From contig NZ_JNNU01000015.1 in NCBI RefSeq assembly GCF_000732195.1, forward strand, positions 62,001 through 126,000: a DNA stretch of 64,000 nt, given 5' to 3'. The stretch is from Neorhizobium vignae. GTDB lineage: Bacteria > Pseudomonadota > Alphaproteobacteria > Rhizobiales > Rhizobiaceae. Every line of letters begins with the position of its first letter. Position 1 is the stretch's first letter. Positions 7,978 to 16,280 of this stretch are shown here, piece by piece. The position numbers were made by a program, and so were the translations under genes. A model generated the notes under the pieces. It worked only from the letters and a program-made list of their open reading frames with translations. It did not search any database and was not told the DNA's origin.

Positions 7978-8748
7978 GTGAATAGACATTTCCAGCCCGT
8001 CAAACTGCTGCTTCCGAATGAAGAGGTGGCGCGCCGGCTTGCCGATGCCATCAGGACCGGGTTTTTCCGGCTCGGTTCCCGCCTTCCTTCCGAGCGCAGC
8101 ATCGCCGAGCAGATGCAGGTGAGCCGCCCGACCGTGCGCGAGGCGGTGAAGCTGCTGGTCGAGGCTAACATCCTCACCGTCAAGCCGGGCGCCGGCGGCG
8201 GCACGTTCGTCAGCAGCGAGATCGTGCCGCTCGACCTGATCGTGTCGAGGCCGGACATGCGGCCGGGGGATATCGACGAGGCGATCGAGGTGCGCCGGCT
8301 GATCCTGCCCTGGGTGGCGCAGATCGCCTCGCAATATGCCGAGGATGTCGATTTCGACCGGATGCGGGAGGCGATTCGGTTCGGCCGGGATGCGTTGCCG
8401 CCGCCGGAGGTGACCAGGAGTAGCCCGGAGCATATCAACTCGATCATCATCGCTTCGATGCGGTTCGACCTCGCCCTGGCGCAGGCGACCCGTAACAGCC
8501 TCGTCCTGGAACTGATGGAACTGCTGCTGCAATGGGTCGAGCCGATGCGGCGCGGGACGCTGCATACGCGGGCCGATCTCGCGCTGTCGCTCGAACTGGT
8601 CGAGACCATGATGCAGGCGATCGAATCCGGCGATCCGGCGCAGATCGCCGAGATCACCGAAAGGCGTCTCGGCATTCTGGAAAATGCGCTTGAGGAACAG
8701 ACCGGGCGGCGCCTTCGCCGCAACCGTAGGCGGGCCACCGCGGGCTGA
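7978..8748 (+). CDS. GntR family regulator, FadR subfamily
   Basis: 256 residues. The N-terminal winged HTH (about residues 12-75) contains the GntR signature LGSRLPSERSIAEQMQVSRPTVREAVKLL. The C-terminal alpha-helical FCD-like ligand domain includes DEAIEVRRLILPWVA. It starts at GTG with GGAGG a few bases upstream. It follows the FAD oxidoreductase gene, so it probably controls that gene in response to a hydroxy or keto acid (inference). FadR-subfamily regulators of lactate and glycolate oxidases are a known pattern. Its stop codon abuts the stop of rhaK on the other strand with no spacer. Confidence 0.88.
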   Translation: MNRHFQPVKLLLPNEEVARRLADAIRTGFFRLGSRLPSERSIAEQMQVSRPTVREAVKLLVEANILTVKPGAGGGTFVSSEIVPLDLIVSRPDMRPGDIDEAIEVRRLILPWVAQIASQYAEDVDFDRMREAIRFGRDALPPPEVTRSSPEHINSIIIASMRFDLALAQATRNSLVLELMELLLQWVEPMRRGTLHTRADLALSLELVETMMQAIESGDPAQIAEITERRLGILENALEEQTGRRLRRNRRRATAG

Positions 8749-10122
8749 TCAACGCCCCAGCGTTTCGTGCCAGGCGGTGCGATAGGCAGCAACGTCCCAG
8801 GACGGCGCGGGCACGGAGCGGCCGGGCTTGGTGTTCGGCGAAATGCCGGCCAGAAGTGCTGCGCCCTGGCTGGTGCCGGTCGAGCCGGGGAGGGCGACCA
8901 CCTGGCGGCCGAGCAGAGCCGTCAACGCCTGAAGATAGGCCAGATTGGCGGAGAAAGGGCCTTCGACCAGAACCGGTCCCTTGGAGCCGATGAGGTCCAG
9001 ACAGGTCTCCGTCATCAGCGCGAGATAGAGACAGGCTGCCGCCCAGCGCTGGTCGGTCGAGGCAGTGGTGTCGTTGATCCATTGCCGTTCGCGGCCGGGG
9101 AAGGGGCCGGAGCCGGCGGCAATGTTCGGCAACAGCATCAGGCCACTTTCGATGACATCCGGCACGGCTGCAAGGGCAGCTTCCGGCGAAAGTGCGCCGA
9201 GTTCCGCCGTCAGCGTCTCGAACTCGCGGCCGCCCATGAAACGGCTCGAGGGCACGGCGCGGCTATAGGCGTCGACATTGGCAAGTGCGTCGCGCTGGGG
9301 ATCGAGATGATCGAGATCGCCGCCGACCGCGAAATTGATGACCCAGGTGCCGGTGGAGACGACCGCGAATGGCGGTTCCCGTCCCACCAGATGCGGCAGC
9401 AGCGAGGCATTGGAATCGTGGATGCCGCAATGGACCGGGATGGGTGTCGAAAGGCCGATCTGGGCTGCAATGTCCGGCAATAGGGGACCGAGCGCGTCGA
9501 AGGCCGAACGGACCGGCGCCATCAGGTCGCGGATGCCGAGCGTATCGACCAGCGGGGAATAGGTGCCTTCGCGCGGCCGCCAGAGATCGGTGTGGCAGCC
9601 GAGCGAGGTGACTTCGTTTGCCGTCACGCCGGTCAGCCGGAACGCCCAATATTGCGGGTAGGTGAGGATGGTGCGGGTACGGGCAAAGGCTTCGGGAAAC
9701 GCCGTCTTCTGGTAGTGGAGCTGCGCGCCGACATTCAGTCCACCGGACAGCGACGGCGAGAAGGTTTCCGAAAAGGGCGGGCGGATCGTTTGATAGGCTC
9801 TGCGGATGTCTTCCGGATATTCGTGCTCGTAATCGAGCACCGGCAGGGCCAGTCCACCCTCGGCATCGAGAAGCACCGCCGATGCGCCGTGGGTGGTGAT
9901 GGAGATCGCATCGAAGCCGGGTTGCTTGGCAAAGGCGGACAGGGCTTCGAGCACGAAGGTCCAGAGCGTTTCGATATCGTAATGCGGATAGGGTGGACCC
10001 GGCAGAACCCGGTTCGGCGCGCGCCTTTCGGCGATCTCCTCGCCGGTCGTGCAATCGAGCACGACGACCTTGGCATTGGTCTTGCCGATATCGAGGACGG
10101 CGATCTTTTCCGGCGTGGTCAT
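8749..10122 (-). CDS. rhaK: L-rhamnulose kinase
   Basis: 457-residue FGGY-family sugar kinase. Residues 7-22 (IAVLDIGKTNAKVVVL) are the phosphate-1 loop of the ATP-binding fold. VVSTGTWVINFAVGG and VEGPFSANLAYLQALTALLG are C-terminal FGGY elements. It phosphorylates L-rhamnulose. In Rhizobium leguminosarum RhaK is also needed for rhamnose transport, as established experimentally. Start: an upstream frame extends to 10209, but the ATG at 10122 overlaps the rhaU stop by 4 bases (ATGA), the normal arrangement in this operon, and gives the expected N-terminus. It is the last gene of rhaRSTPQUK. Confidence 0.92.
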   Translation of the reverse strand: MTTPEKIAVLDIGKTNAKVVVLDCTTGEEIAERRAPNRVLPGPPYPHYDIETLWTFVLEALSAFAKQPGFDAISITTHGASAVLLDAEGGLALPVLDYEHEYPEDIRRAYQTIRPPFSETFSPSLSGGLNVGAQLHYQKTAFPEAFARTRTILTYPQYWAFRLTGVTANEVTSLGCHTDLWRPREGTYSPLVDTLGIRDLMAPVRSAFDALGPLLPDIAAQIGLSTPIPVHCGIHDSNASLLPHLVGREPPFAVVSTGTWVINFAVGGDLDHLDPQRDALANVDAYSRAVPSSRFMGGREFETLTAELGALSPEAALAAVPDVIESGLMLLPNIAAGSGPFPGRERQWINDTTASTDQRWAAACLYLALMTETCLDLIGSKGPVLVEGPFSANLAYLQALTALLGRQVVALPGSTGTSQGAALLAGISPNTKPGRSVPAPSWDVAAYRTAWHETLGR

Positions 10123-10439
10123 GGCAGGTGGAAGACCGTTACCAGATCGCTCTGGACCGGCGAATTGTCGGGATTGGTTTCCATGATGTCGGCCATATGC
10201 GCCCACCATTTCTTCATCACCGGATGGTCCGGCAGGCCGGCCATCGTGTGGTCCGCAGGCCGTGTCAGAACGCCGAACAGCGTGTTGGTGTCGCGATCGA
10301 GATGGATGGAATAATCGCTGGCACCTGCCTGGTGCAGGAGGTCCACGAGCTCCGGCCAGATCTCGTCGTGGCGCTTGCGGTACTCCGCTTCCATGCCGGG
10401 ATTGAGTTTCATCTTGAAGGCGTGCTTTTCGAGCGTCAT
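10119..10439 (-). CDS. rhaU: L-rhamnose mutarotase
   Basis: 106 residues, the usual size of the RhaU/RhaM mutarotase family, which interconverts alpha- and beta-L-rhamnose. The N-terminal FKMKLNPGMEAEYRKRHDEIWPELVDLL and the internal SIHLDRDTNTLFG match the family, and the conserved His lies in KRHDEIWPEL. The C-terminal AHMADIMETNPDNSP is also characteristic. It overlaps rhaQ by one base and rhaK by four. The rhizobial gene name is rhaU; the E. coli counterpart is rhaM. Confidence 0.93.
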   Translation of the reverse strand: MTLEKHAFKMKLNPGMEAEYRKRHDEIWPELVDLLHQAGASDYSIHLDRDTNTLFGVLTRPADHTMAGLPDHPVMKKWWAHMADIMETNPDNSPVQSDLVTVFHLP

Positions 10440-11437
10440 CAGCTCATTTCCTTGATGCGGCGGGCGATGATCGGGATGGCGATGGTGATGATCAGGAGCA
10501 GGCCGACGAAGATCGACATGACGATGCCGGGCACGTTCAGGAGGCCCAGTCCGAAGGTGACGAGGCCCATGACAAAGGCGGCGATGACGACGCCGGCGAT
10601 CGTGCCTGCACCGCCAAGGATGGAGACGCCGCCGAGCACGACCATGGTGACGACTTCCAGCTCCCAGCCTTGCGCGATCGAAGGGCGGGTCGAGCCGAGG
10701 CGGGAGGTGAGGCAGACGGAGGCCACGCCGGCCATCACGCCGGTCAGCAGGAACAGGATGAACTTCACCCGTTCCACCGGAATGCCGGAAAAGCGCGCCG
10801 CGAACTCGTTGTTGCCGATCACATAGACTTGCCGGCCGAAATTCGTGGCGTGCAGGAGGATGCCGAAAGCTGCGGCAAACACGAGGAACAGTACGAATTC
10901 GAAGGAAAAGACCCAGGCGACGTAGCCCTGGCCAAAGTAGGCAAAACTTGCCGGGTATTTGCCATAGGCCTGATCGCCCAGCACGATATAGGAAATGCCG
11001 CGGAAGAGGCTCATCGTGCCGATGGTCACCACGATCGACGGCAGTTTGAGGCCGGCGACGAGCAGGCCGTTGAACGCACCGCAGAGAAGGCCGGTGCCGA
11101 TGCCGATCGCCACCAGTCCCGGCGTGCCGATGCCGGCCTGGGCTGCGGCGCCCATCGCAGTCGAGGCGAGCGCGATGATCGCCGCCACTGACAGATCGAT
11201 CTCGCCGGCGATGACGAGCAGCGCCATGGCAAAGGCGATCATCGCCTTTTCGGTAAAGTTGAAGGTGGCGTCGGAGAGGTTCCAGGCATTCAGAAAGTAA
11301 GGCGAGGCGAACGAATTGAAGACGAAGATCAGCACCGCCACGCCGAAGAGCAGAACTTCCCAGCTCGCGAGGAGACGCGAGGTCTTGCTGCCGAGCCGGT
11401 CGGGGATGACCCGTTTCGAGGAAACGACGTCGCTCAT
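10439..11437 (-). CDS. rhaQ: Rhamnose ABC transporter permease RhaQ
   Basis: 332-residue inner-membrane permease of the BPD_transp_2 (ribose/rhamnose) family with about ten hydrophobic segments. The family signatures GEIDLSVAAIIALASTAMG (near residue 80) and the EAA-like loop ELEVVTMVVLGGVSILGGAGT are clear. It starts with an ATGA overlap with rhaP, so the two permeases are translationally coupled and probably form a heterodimer. Confidence 0.92.
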   Translation of the reverse strand: MSDVVSSKRVIPDRLGSKTSRLLASWEVLLFGVAVLIFVFNSFASPYFLNAWNLSDATFNFTEKAMIAFAMALLVIAGEIDLSVAAIIALASTAMGAAAQAGIGTPGLVAIGIGTGLLCGAFNGLLVAGLKLPSIVVTIGTMSLFRGISYIVLGDQAYGKYPASFAYFGQGYVAWVFSFEFVLFLVFAAAFGILLHATNFGRQVYVIGNNEFAARFSGIPVERVKFILFLLTGVMAGVASVCLTSRLGSTRPSIAQGWELEVVTMVVLGGVSILGGAGTIAGVVIAAFVMGLVTFGLGLLNVPGIVMSIFVGLLLIITIAIPIIARRIKEMS

Positions 11438-12423
11438 GCGGACACCTCCTTTACACCCCGATCGCGCAGGATGATGCGGCCGGCCTTGCGTTCGGCGCGG
11501 GCATTAAAGACGACGGCGAGCACGATGACGATGCCGGAGATCGCCATCTGGGCAAACGGTGAGACGCCGATGACGGGCAATGCGTTCTTGATGACTCCGA
11601 GGAAGAGCGCGCCGAGCACGGCGCCGCCGACCGAGCCGATGCCGCCGGCGATCGAGATGCCGCCGATGACACAAGCGGCGACCGTATCCAGTTCGAAGCC
11701 GGCGGCGATATCCACATAGGCGACCGCATAACGCGACACCCAGAGATAACCGGAGAGGCCGGCGAGCGCGCCCGACACCACGAAGGCGATGAACTTCGTC
11801 CAGCCGATGTCGATGCCGGCATAGATCGCCGCCGTCGGGTTGCCGCCGGATGCATAGGCCGCCCGGCCGAAGGGCAGGCGGGTCAGCACGAACCAGGCGC
11901 CGAGCACGATGAGGATGGCGATCCAGGAGAGAATCGGCAGGCCGAGCACCGGCATTCGCGGGACGTTGAGGAAGGTGGGCCCCATCTGGTGGGCGTTCAC
12001 CCAGCCGCCGCCCGACAGCACGAAGGCCATGCCGCGGTAGATGGTCAGCGTTCCGAGCGTCACGACGATCGGCGGAATCCGCAGCGCCCAGACGAGGTAG
12101 CCGTTGATCGCACCCAGGAAGGCGCCGATGCCGATCGCCATGACGATGAGCAGGGCGAGCGGCAGATCGGGATAGGCGGCGTTGGTCATGGCGACCGCCA
12201 TGCCGGTGAAGGCAAGGTTGGCGGCGACCGAGAGGTCGATCGATTTGGTCAGGATCACCGTCATCTGGCCGAGCGCCAGGATGATCAGTATTGAGGTGTC
12301 GTTGAAGATATTGGCGAGATTACCGGGAGCTGCAAAGCCCTGGGCGCGGGTGGAAAAGCCGGCGATCATCAGGGCAATGATGACGGTAAGCAGGATTTCG
12401 CGGTTCTTCAGGAGGCGGTTCAT
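11434..12423 (-). CDS. rhaP: Rhamnose ABC transporter permease RhaP
   Basis: 329-residue multi-pass permease paralogous to RhaQ. Signatures are KSIDLSVAANLAFTGMAVA and FELDTVAACVIGGISIAGGIG. Shine-Dalgarno GGAGAACC lies just before the ATG, 10 bp after the rhaT stop. Together with RhaQ, RhaT and the periplasmic RhaS it forms a sugar importer of the carbohydrate-uptake-2 type. Confidence 0.92.
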   Translation of the reverse strand: MNRLLKNREILLTVIIALMIAGFSTRAQGFAAPGNLANIFNDTSILIILALGQMTVILTKSIDLSVAANLAFTGMAVAMTNAAYPDLPLALLIVMAIGIGAFLGAINGYLVWALRIPPIVVTLGTLTIYRGMAFVLSGGGWVNAHQMGPTFLNVPRMPVLGLPILSWIAILIVLGAWFVLTRLPFGRAAYASGGNPTAAIYAGIDIGWTKFIAFVVSGALAGLSGYLWVSRYAVAYVDIAAGFELDTVAACVIGGISIAGGIGSVGGAVLGALFLGVIKNALPVIGVSPFAQMAISGIVIVLAVVFNARAERKAGRIILRDRGVKEVSA

Positions 12424-12433
12424 CTGGTTCTCC

Positions 12434-13987
12434 TCACTGGTTGCCGGTCGCGGCGCGGACCAGCGCTTCGGCGCTCAAGGCCTCGCGCTCGAAGACACCG
12501 GCGGCCAGGCCCTCGCGCATCACCATCACCCGGTCGGACATGCCGAGAATTTCGGGAAGCTCCGAGGACACCATGATGATCGACAGGCCCTCGGCGGCGA
12601 GTTCGCCGATGAAGGCGTGCACGGCGGCCTTCGAGCCGATGTCGATGCCCTTGGTCGGCTCGTCGAGAATGATCACCTTCGGCTGGGTCGCCAGCCATTT
12701 GCCGATGACGACCTTCTGCTGGTTGCCGCCCGACAGGGTGCCGACCGGCACCGAAAGAGCGGCGGCGCGCAGGTCGAGCCGTTCGGCATATTTTCGCGCA
12801 AGCGCCAGTTCGTTGGCGGCCTTCAGGAAACCCGAGCGTGATGTCTTGCCGAGCGACGGCAGCGACATGTTCTGAAAGATCGGCATGGGTAGCGCCAGGC
12901 CGTGGCGGCCGCGTTCCTCCGGCACGTAGACGATGCCGGCGCGGATCGCATCGCCCGAGGAGCGGATGTCGAGCGGCTTGCCTTCCAGCACCAGCCGGCC
13001 GGAGGAGGGCCGGGTCACGCCGAACAGCGACTGGCAGAGCTCCGAACGTCCGGCGCCGATCAAGCCGTAGAGCCCAAGGATTTCGCCGCGGCGAAGCTCG
13101 AAGGAGATGTCGCGGAATTCGGTCGGGTGGCAGTAGCTTTCGACACGGAAGACCGGCGCGCCGATCGCAACCTCGACCTTGGGGAAAACGTCCTTCACGT
13201 CGCGGCCGACCATCAGCCGGACGATCTCGTCCTGCGGCGTCTGCTTCAACCGGCCCTGGCCGACGGCGCGGCCGTCGCGGAATACCACGAAATTCTCGGC
13301 GATCTCGTAGACCTCATCGAACTTGTGGCTGATGAAAAGGATCGCCTTGCCCTGGCGTTTCAGGTTCTCGACGATGCGGAAGAGGTCGTCGATTTCCTTG
13401 CGGGACAGGGCGGCGGTCGGTTCGTCCATGATGACGATCCGCGCCTCGACCGAGAGCGCCCGGGCGATCGCCACGAGATGGCGCTGGGCGATCGACAGGT
13501 CGCGCAGGCGGATCGTCGGGTCGATCTCGCTTTCGAGCTGCAGCATCAGGGCCTTGGCGCCGGAATTGATCTTCCGCCAGTCGATCGTGCCGAACCGGGT
13601 GCGCGGCGCATGGCCAAGAAAGATGTTTTCCGCGACGCTCAGCTCGTCGAAAAGCACGGTTTCCTGATGGATGGCGGTGACGCCTGCATCGATCGCTGCC
13701 TGCGCGCTTGCGAATGTGGTGGGCACGCAGTCGATCAGGATCTCGCCCTCGTTCGGGCGGTAGATGCCGGTCAGGATCTTGACCAGCGTCGACTTGCCGG
13801 CGCCGTTTTCGCCGATCAGGGCCGTTACCTGGCCGGGGTAAAGCTTGATGCTGACGCCATCCAGGGCTTTGACGCCCGGAAAGATCTGGCTGATGCCGCG
13901 CATTTCCAGGATCGGCATTGCTTCCGTCGTCGGTGCCGGTTGGGGCGATCGGTCTTGAATTTTCGTAACGCCGTTCATCAGGGACAT
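12434..13987 (-). CDS. rhaT: Rhamnose ABC transporter ATP-binding protein
   Basis: 517 residues with two ABC domains, as in other carbohydrate-uptake-2 ATPases. Domain 1 has Walker A GENGAGKST near residue 57, the signature region LSIAQRHLVAIARAL, and Walker B VIMDEPTAAL. Domain 2 has the degenerate Walker A GLIGAGRSE and an intact signature LSGGNQQKV with IILDEPTKGID. Such asymmetry is normal in the family. The ATG at 13987 has only a weak ribosome site; a second ATG four codons on is an alternative. The gene is separated from rhaS by a 232-bp stretch with hairpins. Confidence 0.92.
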   Translation of the reverse strand: MSLMNGVTKIQDRSPQPAPTTEAMPILEMRGISQIFPGVKALDGVSIKLYPGQVTALIGENGAGKSTLVKILTGIYRPNEGEILIDCVPTTFASAQAAIDAGVTAIHQETVLFDELSVAENIFLGHAPRTRFGTIDWRKINSGAKALMLQLESEIDPTIRLRDLSIAQRHLVAIARALSVEARIVIMDEPTAALSRKEIDDLFRIVENLKRQGKAILFISHKFDEVYEIAENFVVFRDGRAVGQGRLKQTPQDEIVRLMVGRDVKDVFPKVEVAIGAPVFRVESYCHPTEFRDISFELRRGEILGLYGLIGAGRSELCQSLFGVTRPSSGRLVLEGKPLDIRSSGDAIRAGIVYVPEERGRHGLALPMPIFQNMSLPSLGKTSRSGFLKAANELALARKYAERLDLRAAALSVPVGTLSGGNQQKVVIGKWLATQPKVIILDEPTKGIDIGSKAAVHAFIGELAAEGLSIIMVSSELPEILGMSDRVMVMREGLAAGVFEREALSAEALVRAATGNQ

Positions 13988-14079
13988 TTTCCGACGAGTC
14001 TTTGAGATTACGTCTGGTTATTTTTCGCGCGCAAAAGGTCGATGGTTCCGAGTTTGGAGCGGCCCTCAACCCGGTCTCC

Positions 14080-14219
14080 GCTCCGTTCGGCCACCCTCTC
14101 CTCGAGGGGAGAGGAGGGAATAGCGAAGGCGCGACATATTTCTTCTCCCCGGCGGGGAGAAAGTGCCGGCAGTCGGTCGAGGGGGCGCTCGCGCCTGCCG
14201 GCAAGTGGAGTTCTCCAGA
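14080..14219. repeat. RIME-like mosaic repeat between rhaS and rhaT
   Basis: The spacer holds consecutive hairpins: CCTCTCC/GGAGAGG (14095-14101 with 14108-14114) and a perfect TTCTCCCC-GGC-GGGGAGAA (14143-14161). GC-rich palindromic text follows. This motif series resembles the Rhizobium intergenic mosaic elements (RIME) found dispersed in rhizobial genomes; assignment is from memory of that pattern. It may stabilise the rhaS message or dampen read-through into rhaT. Confidence 0.5.
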
Positions 14220-15215
14220 TCAGAAGATCTTGGAGAACTCGTCGATGTTCTTGGCATTATAGACGAAAGGGTCGGCCATGGCGCCCTCGCCATTGTCGCC
14301 CACCTTGATCGAGCCCATGCGACCGGCCTTGATGGCCGAACCGGGCTTGGCGTCGGTATCGCCCTTGACGAGGTGATAGGCGATCTGGGTGGCCGAGTAA
14401 CCGAGGTCGATCGGGTTCCAGATGGCGAATTCCTTGGTCGCGCCAGACTTGATGGCGCCGGCCATTTCGGACGGCAGGCCAAGACCGGTCACGTAGACCT
14501 GGCCGATCTTGCCGGCATCCTTGACGGCCTGAGACGCGGCGAGCACGCCGACCGTCGTCGGAGCGACGATGACCTTGACATTCGGCTGCGAGGTGAGGAG
14601 ACCTTGCGCTTCGCGATAGGACTTGTCGGCAAGGTCGTCACCATAGACTGTCGTCACCAGGTTCATGCCGGGGAAATCCTTGAGCTGCTTCTTCATCTCG
14701 GCAATCCAGGTGTTCTGGTTCGTCGAAGTGGTGGTAGCCGAGAGGATGGCGAAACCGCCCTTCCCGCCGTCCAGGTGGTTCTTGGCGAGCGTCAGGCACA
14801 TCTTACCGATCAGCTCGTTGGAAGACGGGTTCAGGTGCATGATGCGGCCTTCCTTGGCCACCGCCGAATCCCAGGAAATCACCTTGATGCCGCGCTGTGC
14901 GGCCTTTTTCAGCGCCGGGATGACGGCATCCGGATCATTGGCGGAGATGGCAATCGCATCCACCCCTTGAGCGATCAGCGAGTTGATCACTTCGATCTGG
15001 CCTTCGGCCGTCGTGGAGGTCGGACCGGTATAGATGACCTGGACGCCGCCGAGTTCCTTGGCCGCTTCCTGTGCGCCCTTGTTGGCCGCCTCGAAGAAGC
15101 CGTTGCCGAGCGATTTGACGACAAGCGCGATCTTCATGTCGGCGGCAGTTGCCGCCGTCGTCATTGCGGCGAAGGCAAGTGCCACGCCGAGAGCGAGTTT
15201 CTTTGCAAGTTTCAT
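14220..15215 (-). CDS. rhaS: Rhamnose-binding periplasmic protein
   Basis: 331 residues. The signal peptide (MKLAKKLALGVALAFAAMTT, cleavage after ATAA near residue 24) is followed by a Peripla_BP_4 fold: MKIALVVKSLGNGFFEAANKGA, then INSLIAQGVDAIAISANDPD and VYVTGLGLPSEM. The start is set by the signal peptide and by GGGAGGA at 15222-15228; an open frame runs upstream to 15320 but would bury the signal. Role: binds L-rhamnose in the periplasm for RhaPQT. The Rhizobium name is used; it is unrelated to the E. coli regulator RhaS. Confidence 0.92.
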   Translation of the reverse strand: MKLAKKLALGVALAFAAMTTAATAADMKIALVVKSLGNGFFEAANKGAQEAAKELGGVQVIYTGPTSTTAEGQIEVINSLIAQGVDAIAISANDPDAVIPALKKAAQRGIKVISWDSAVAKEGRIMHLNPSSNELIGKMCLTLAKNHLDGGKGGFAILSATTTSTNQNTWIAEMKKQLKDFPGMNLVTTVYGDDLADKSYREAQGLLTSQPNVKVIVAPTTVGVLAASQAVKDAGKIGQVYVTGLGLPSEMAGAIKSGATKEFAIWNPIDLGYSATQIAYHLVKGDTDAKPGSAIKAGRMGSIKVGDNGEGAMADPFVYNAKNIDEFSKIF

Positions 15216-15264
15216 GATTTGTCCTCCCAGTTGATAGTTCGATCTTTCTCCCGCCGGTCGCTCC

Positions 15265-16080
15265 TCACGCGGCCGACGAGGAATCCTCCTTGGCCATGTC
15301 CGCTGCTGCGGCACCGGCAATGATCAGCTTGACGCCCGCGTCCTCGATCATCCGTGCGGCGTCGTCGGTCACGCCATCATCGGTGATGACGGTCGTCACC
15401 CGGTCGAGCGGGCACAGGATGAGGCTCGAGCGGCGCGAAAACTTCGATGAATCCACCATCACGATCAGTTCCTCGGCCTGGTGCATCAGCTTCTGCTCGC
15501 TTTGGATCACCAGCGCGTCGGCTTCCATCACCCCAAGCGGGCCGACGCCTTGCGCGCCGATGAACATGCGCCGGGCGTAAAAATTGCGGATCGCATCATT
15601 GTCGAAGGGCGACAGGATCAGGCTCTGCTCGCGATAGATCGCGCCGCCCGGTATCGTCACCGTGTTCTTCGAATGCTTGACCAGATGTTCGGCGATAGCA
15701 AACGAATTTGTCATCACCTGCAGGCGCCGCGCCGACATGAAATGCACCATCTGGAACGTGGTCGTGCCGCCGTTGATGATGACGCTGTCGCCTTCGTCGC
15801 AGAGTTCGACCGCGCGGCGGGCTATTGCACGTTTCTTGTCGATATTGACCGATTCCGACACCCGGAACGATCGGGCCGAAAGCTGGCCGATCTGCGGAGG
15901 ATGCATGGCTTCCGCGCCGCCCCGGACGCGCCGGAGCTTGCCCTGAACGTGCAGGGAAGCGATGTCACGCCGGATCGTCGCTTCCGATGCCTCCGTCAAT
16001 TCGGCGATATCCTGCACCGTGATGACGGGCTTTTCCTGGATAGCGCTCAAGATGATGCGATGGCGTTCACGTTCGTGCAT
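15265..16080 (-). CDS. rhaR: DeoR-family repressor of rhamnose genes
   Basis: 271 residues. The N-terminal DeoR winged HTH spans about residues 6-58 (VQDIAELTEASEATIRRDIASL). The C-terminal sugar-phosphate-binding domain has VIINGGTTTFQM, AQGVGPLGVMEADALV and IVMVDSSKFSRRSSLILCPLDRVTTVITD, all typical of DeoR proteins. The Shine-Dalgarno GGAGGAG lies directly upstream. In R. leguminosarum the homologous RhaR is a negative regulator of both rha transcripts. Here it is the first gene of the minus-strand operon and shares a 200-bp divergent control region with rhaD that contains a large inverted repeat. Confidence 0.9.
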   Translation of the reverse strand: MHERERHRIILSAIQEKPVITVQDIAELTEASEATIRRDIASLHVQGKLRRVRGGAEAMHPPQIGQLSARSFRVSESVNIDKKRAIARRAVELCDEGDSVIINGGTTTFQMVHFMSARRLQVMTNSFAIAEHLVKHSKNTVTIPGGAIYREQSLILSPFDNDAIRNFYARRMFIGAQGVGPLGVMEADALVIQSEQKLMHQAEELIVMVDSSKFSRRSSLILCPLDRVTTVITDDGVTDDAARMIEDAGVKLIIAGAAAADMAKEDSSSAA

Positions 16081-16100
16081 TGGCTCCTCCTCGGCGACAA

Positions 16101-16226
16101 CTATTACCGGAAAATTTATGTTGTCAATCAGAAACGATCAATTTCGCTTTTACTGCGCTGCACAATGAAACTTTATGATCGTTTATGATTGACATGCGGC
16201 GTGACAATGCGCGATACCGGTAACAG
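16101..16226. promoter_or_regulatory. rhaR-rhaD divergent operator and promoters
   Basis: Two 19-bp inverted half-sites differ at one base: TGTCAATCAGAAACGATCA (16122-16140) and TGATCGTTTATGATTGACA (16176-16194). Each contains a TTGACA-like -35 hexamer pointing to its own gene (rhaD: 16189-16194). Occupancy would therefore block both promoters. A second, outer inverted pair, CTATTACCGG (16101-16110) and CCGGTAACAG (16217-16226), flanks them. RhaR is the obvious binder (inference). Confidence 0.7.
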
Positions 16227-16280
16227 GGAGATGGCGGCTGCCTCGTCGCCGTGAGCCGAAACACGTTGGGAGGACAAGCA

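Noticed and set aside
6457..8565. A 702-codon minus-strand open frame antisense to the FAD oxidoreductase and FadR-type regulator
   Set aside because: Composition is Arg/His/Asp-rich with no family motifs; it mirrors the GC-rich third positions of two clear plus-strand genes.
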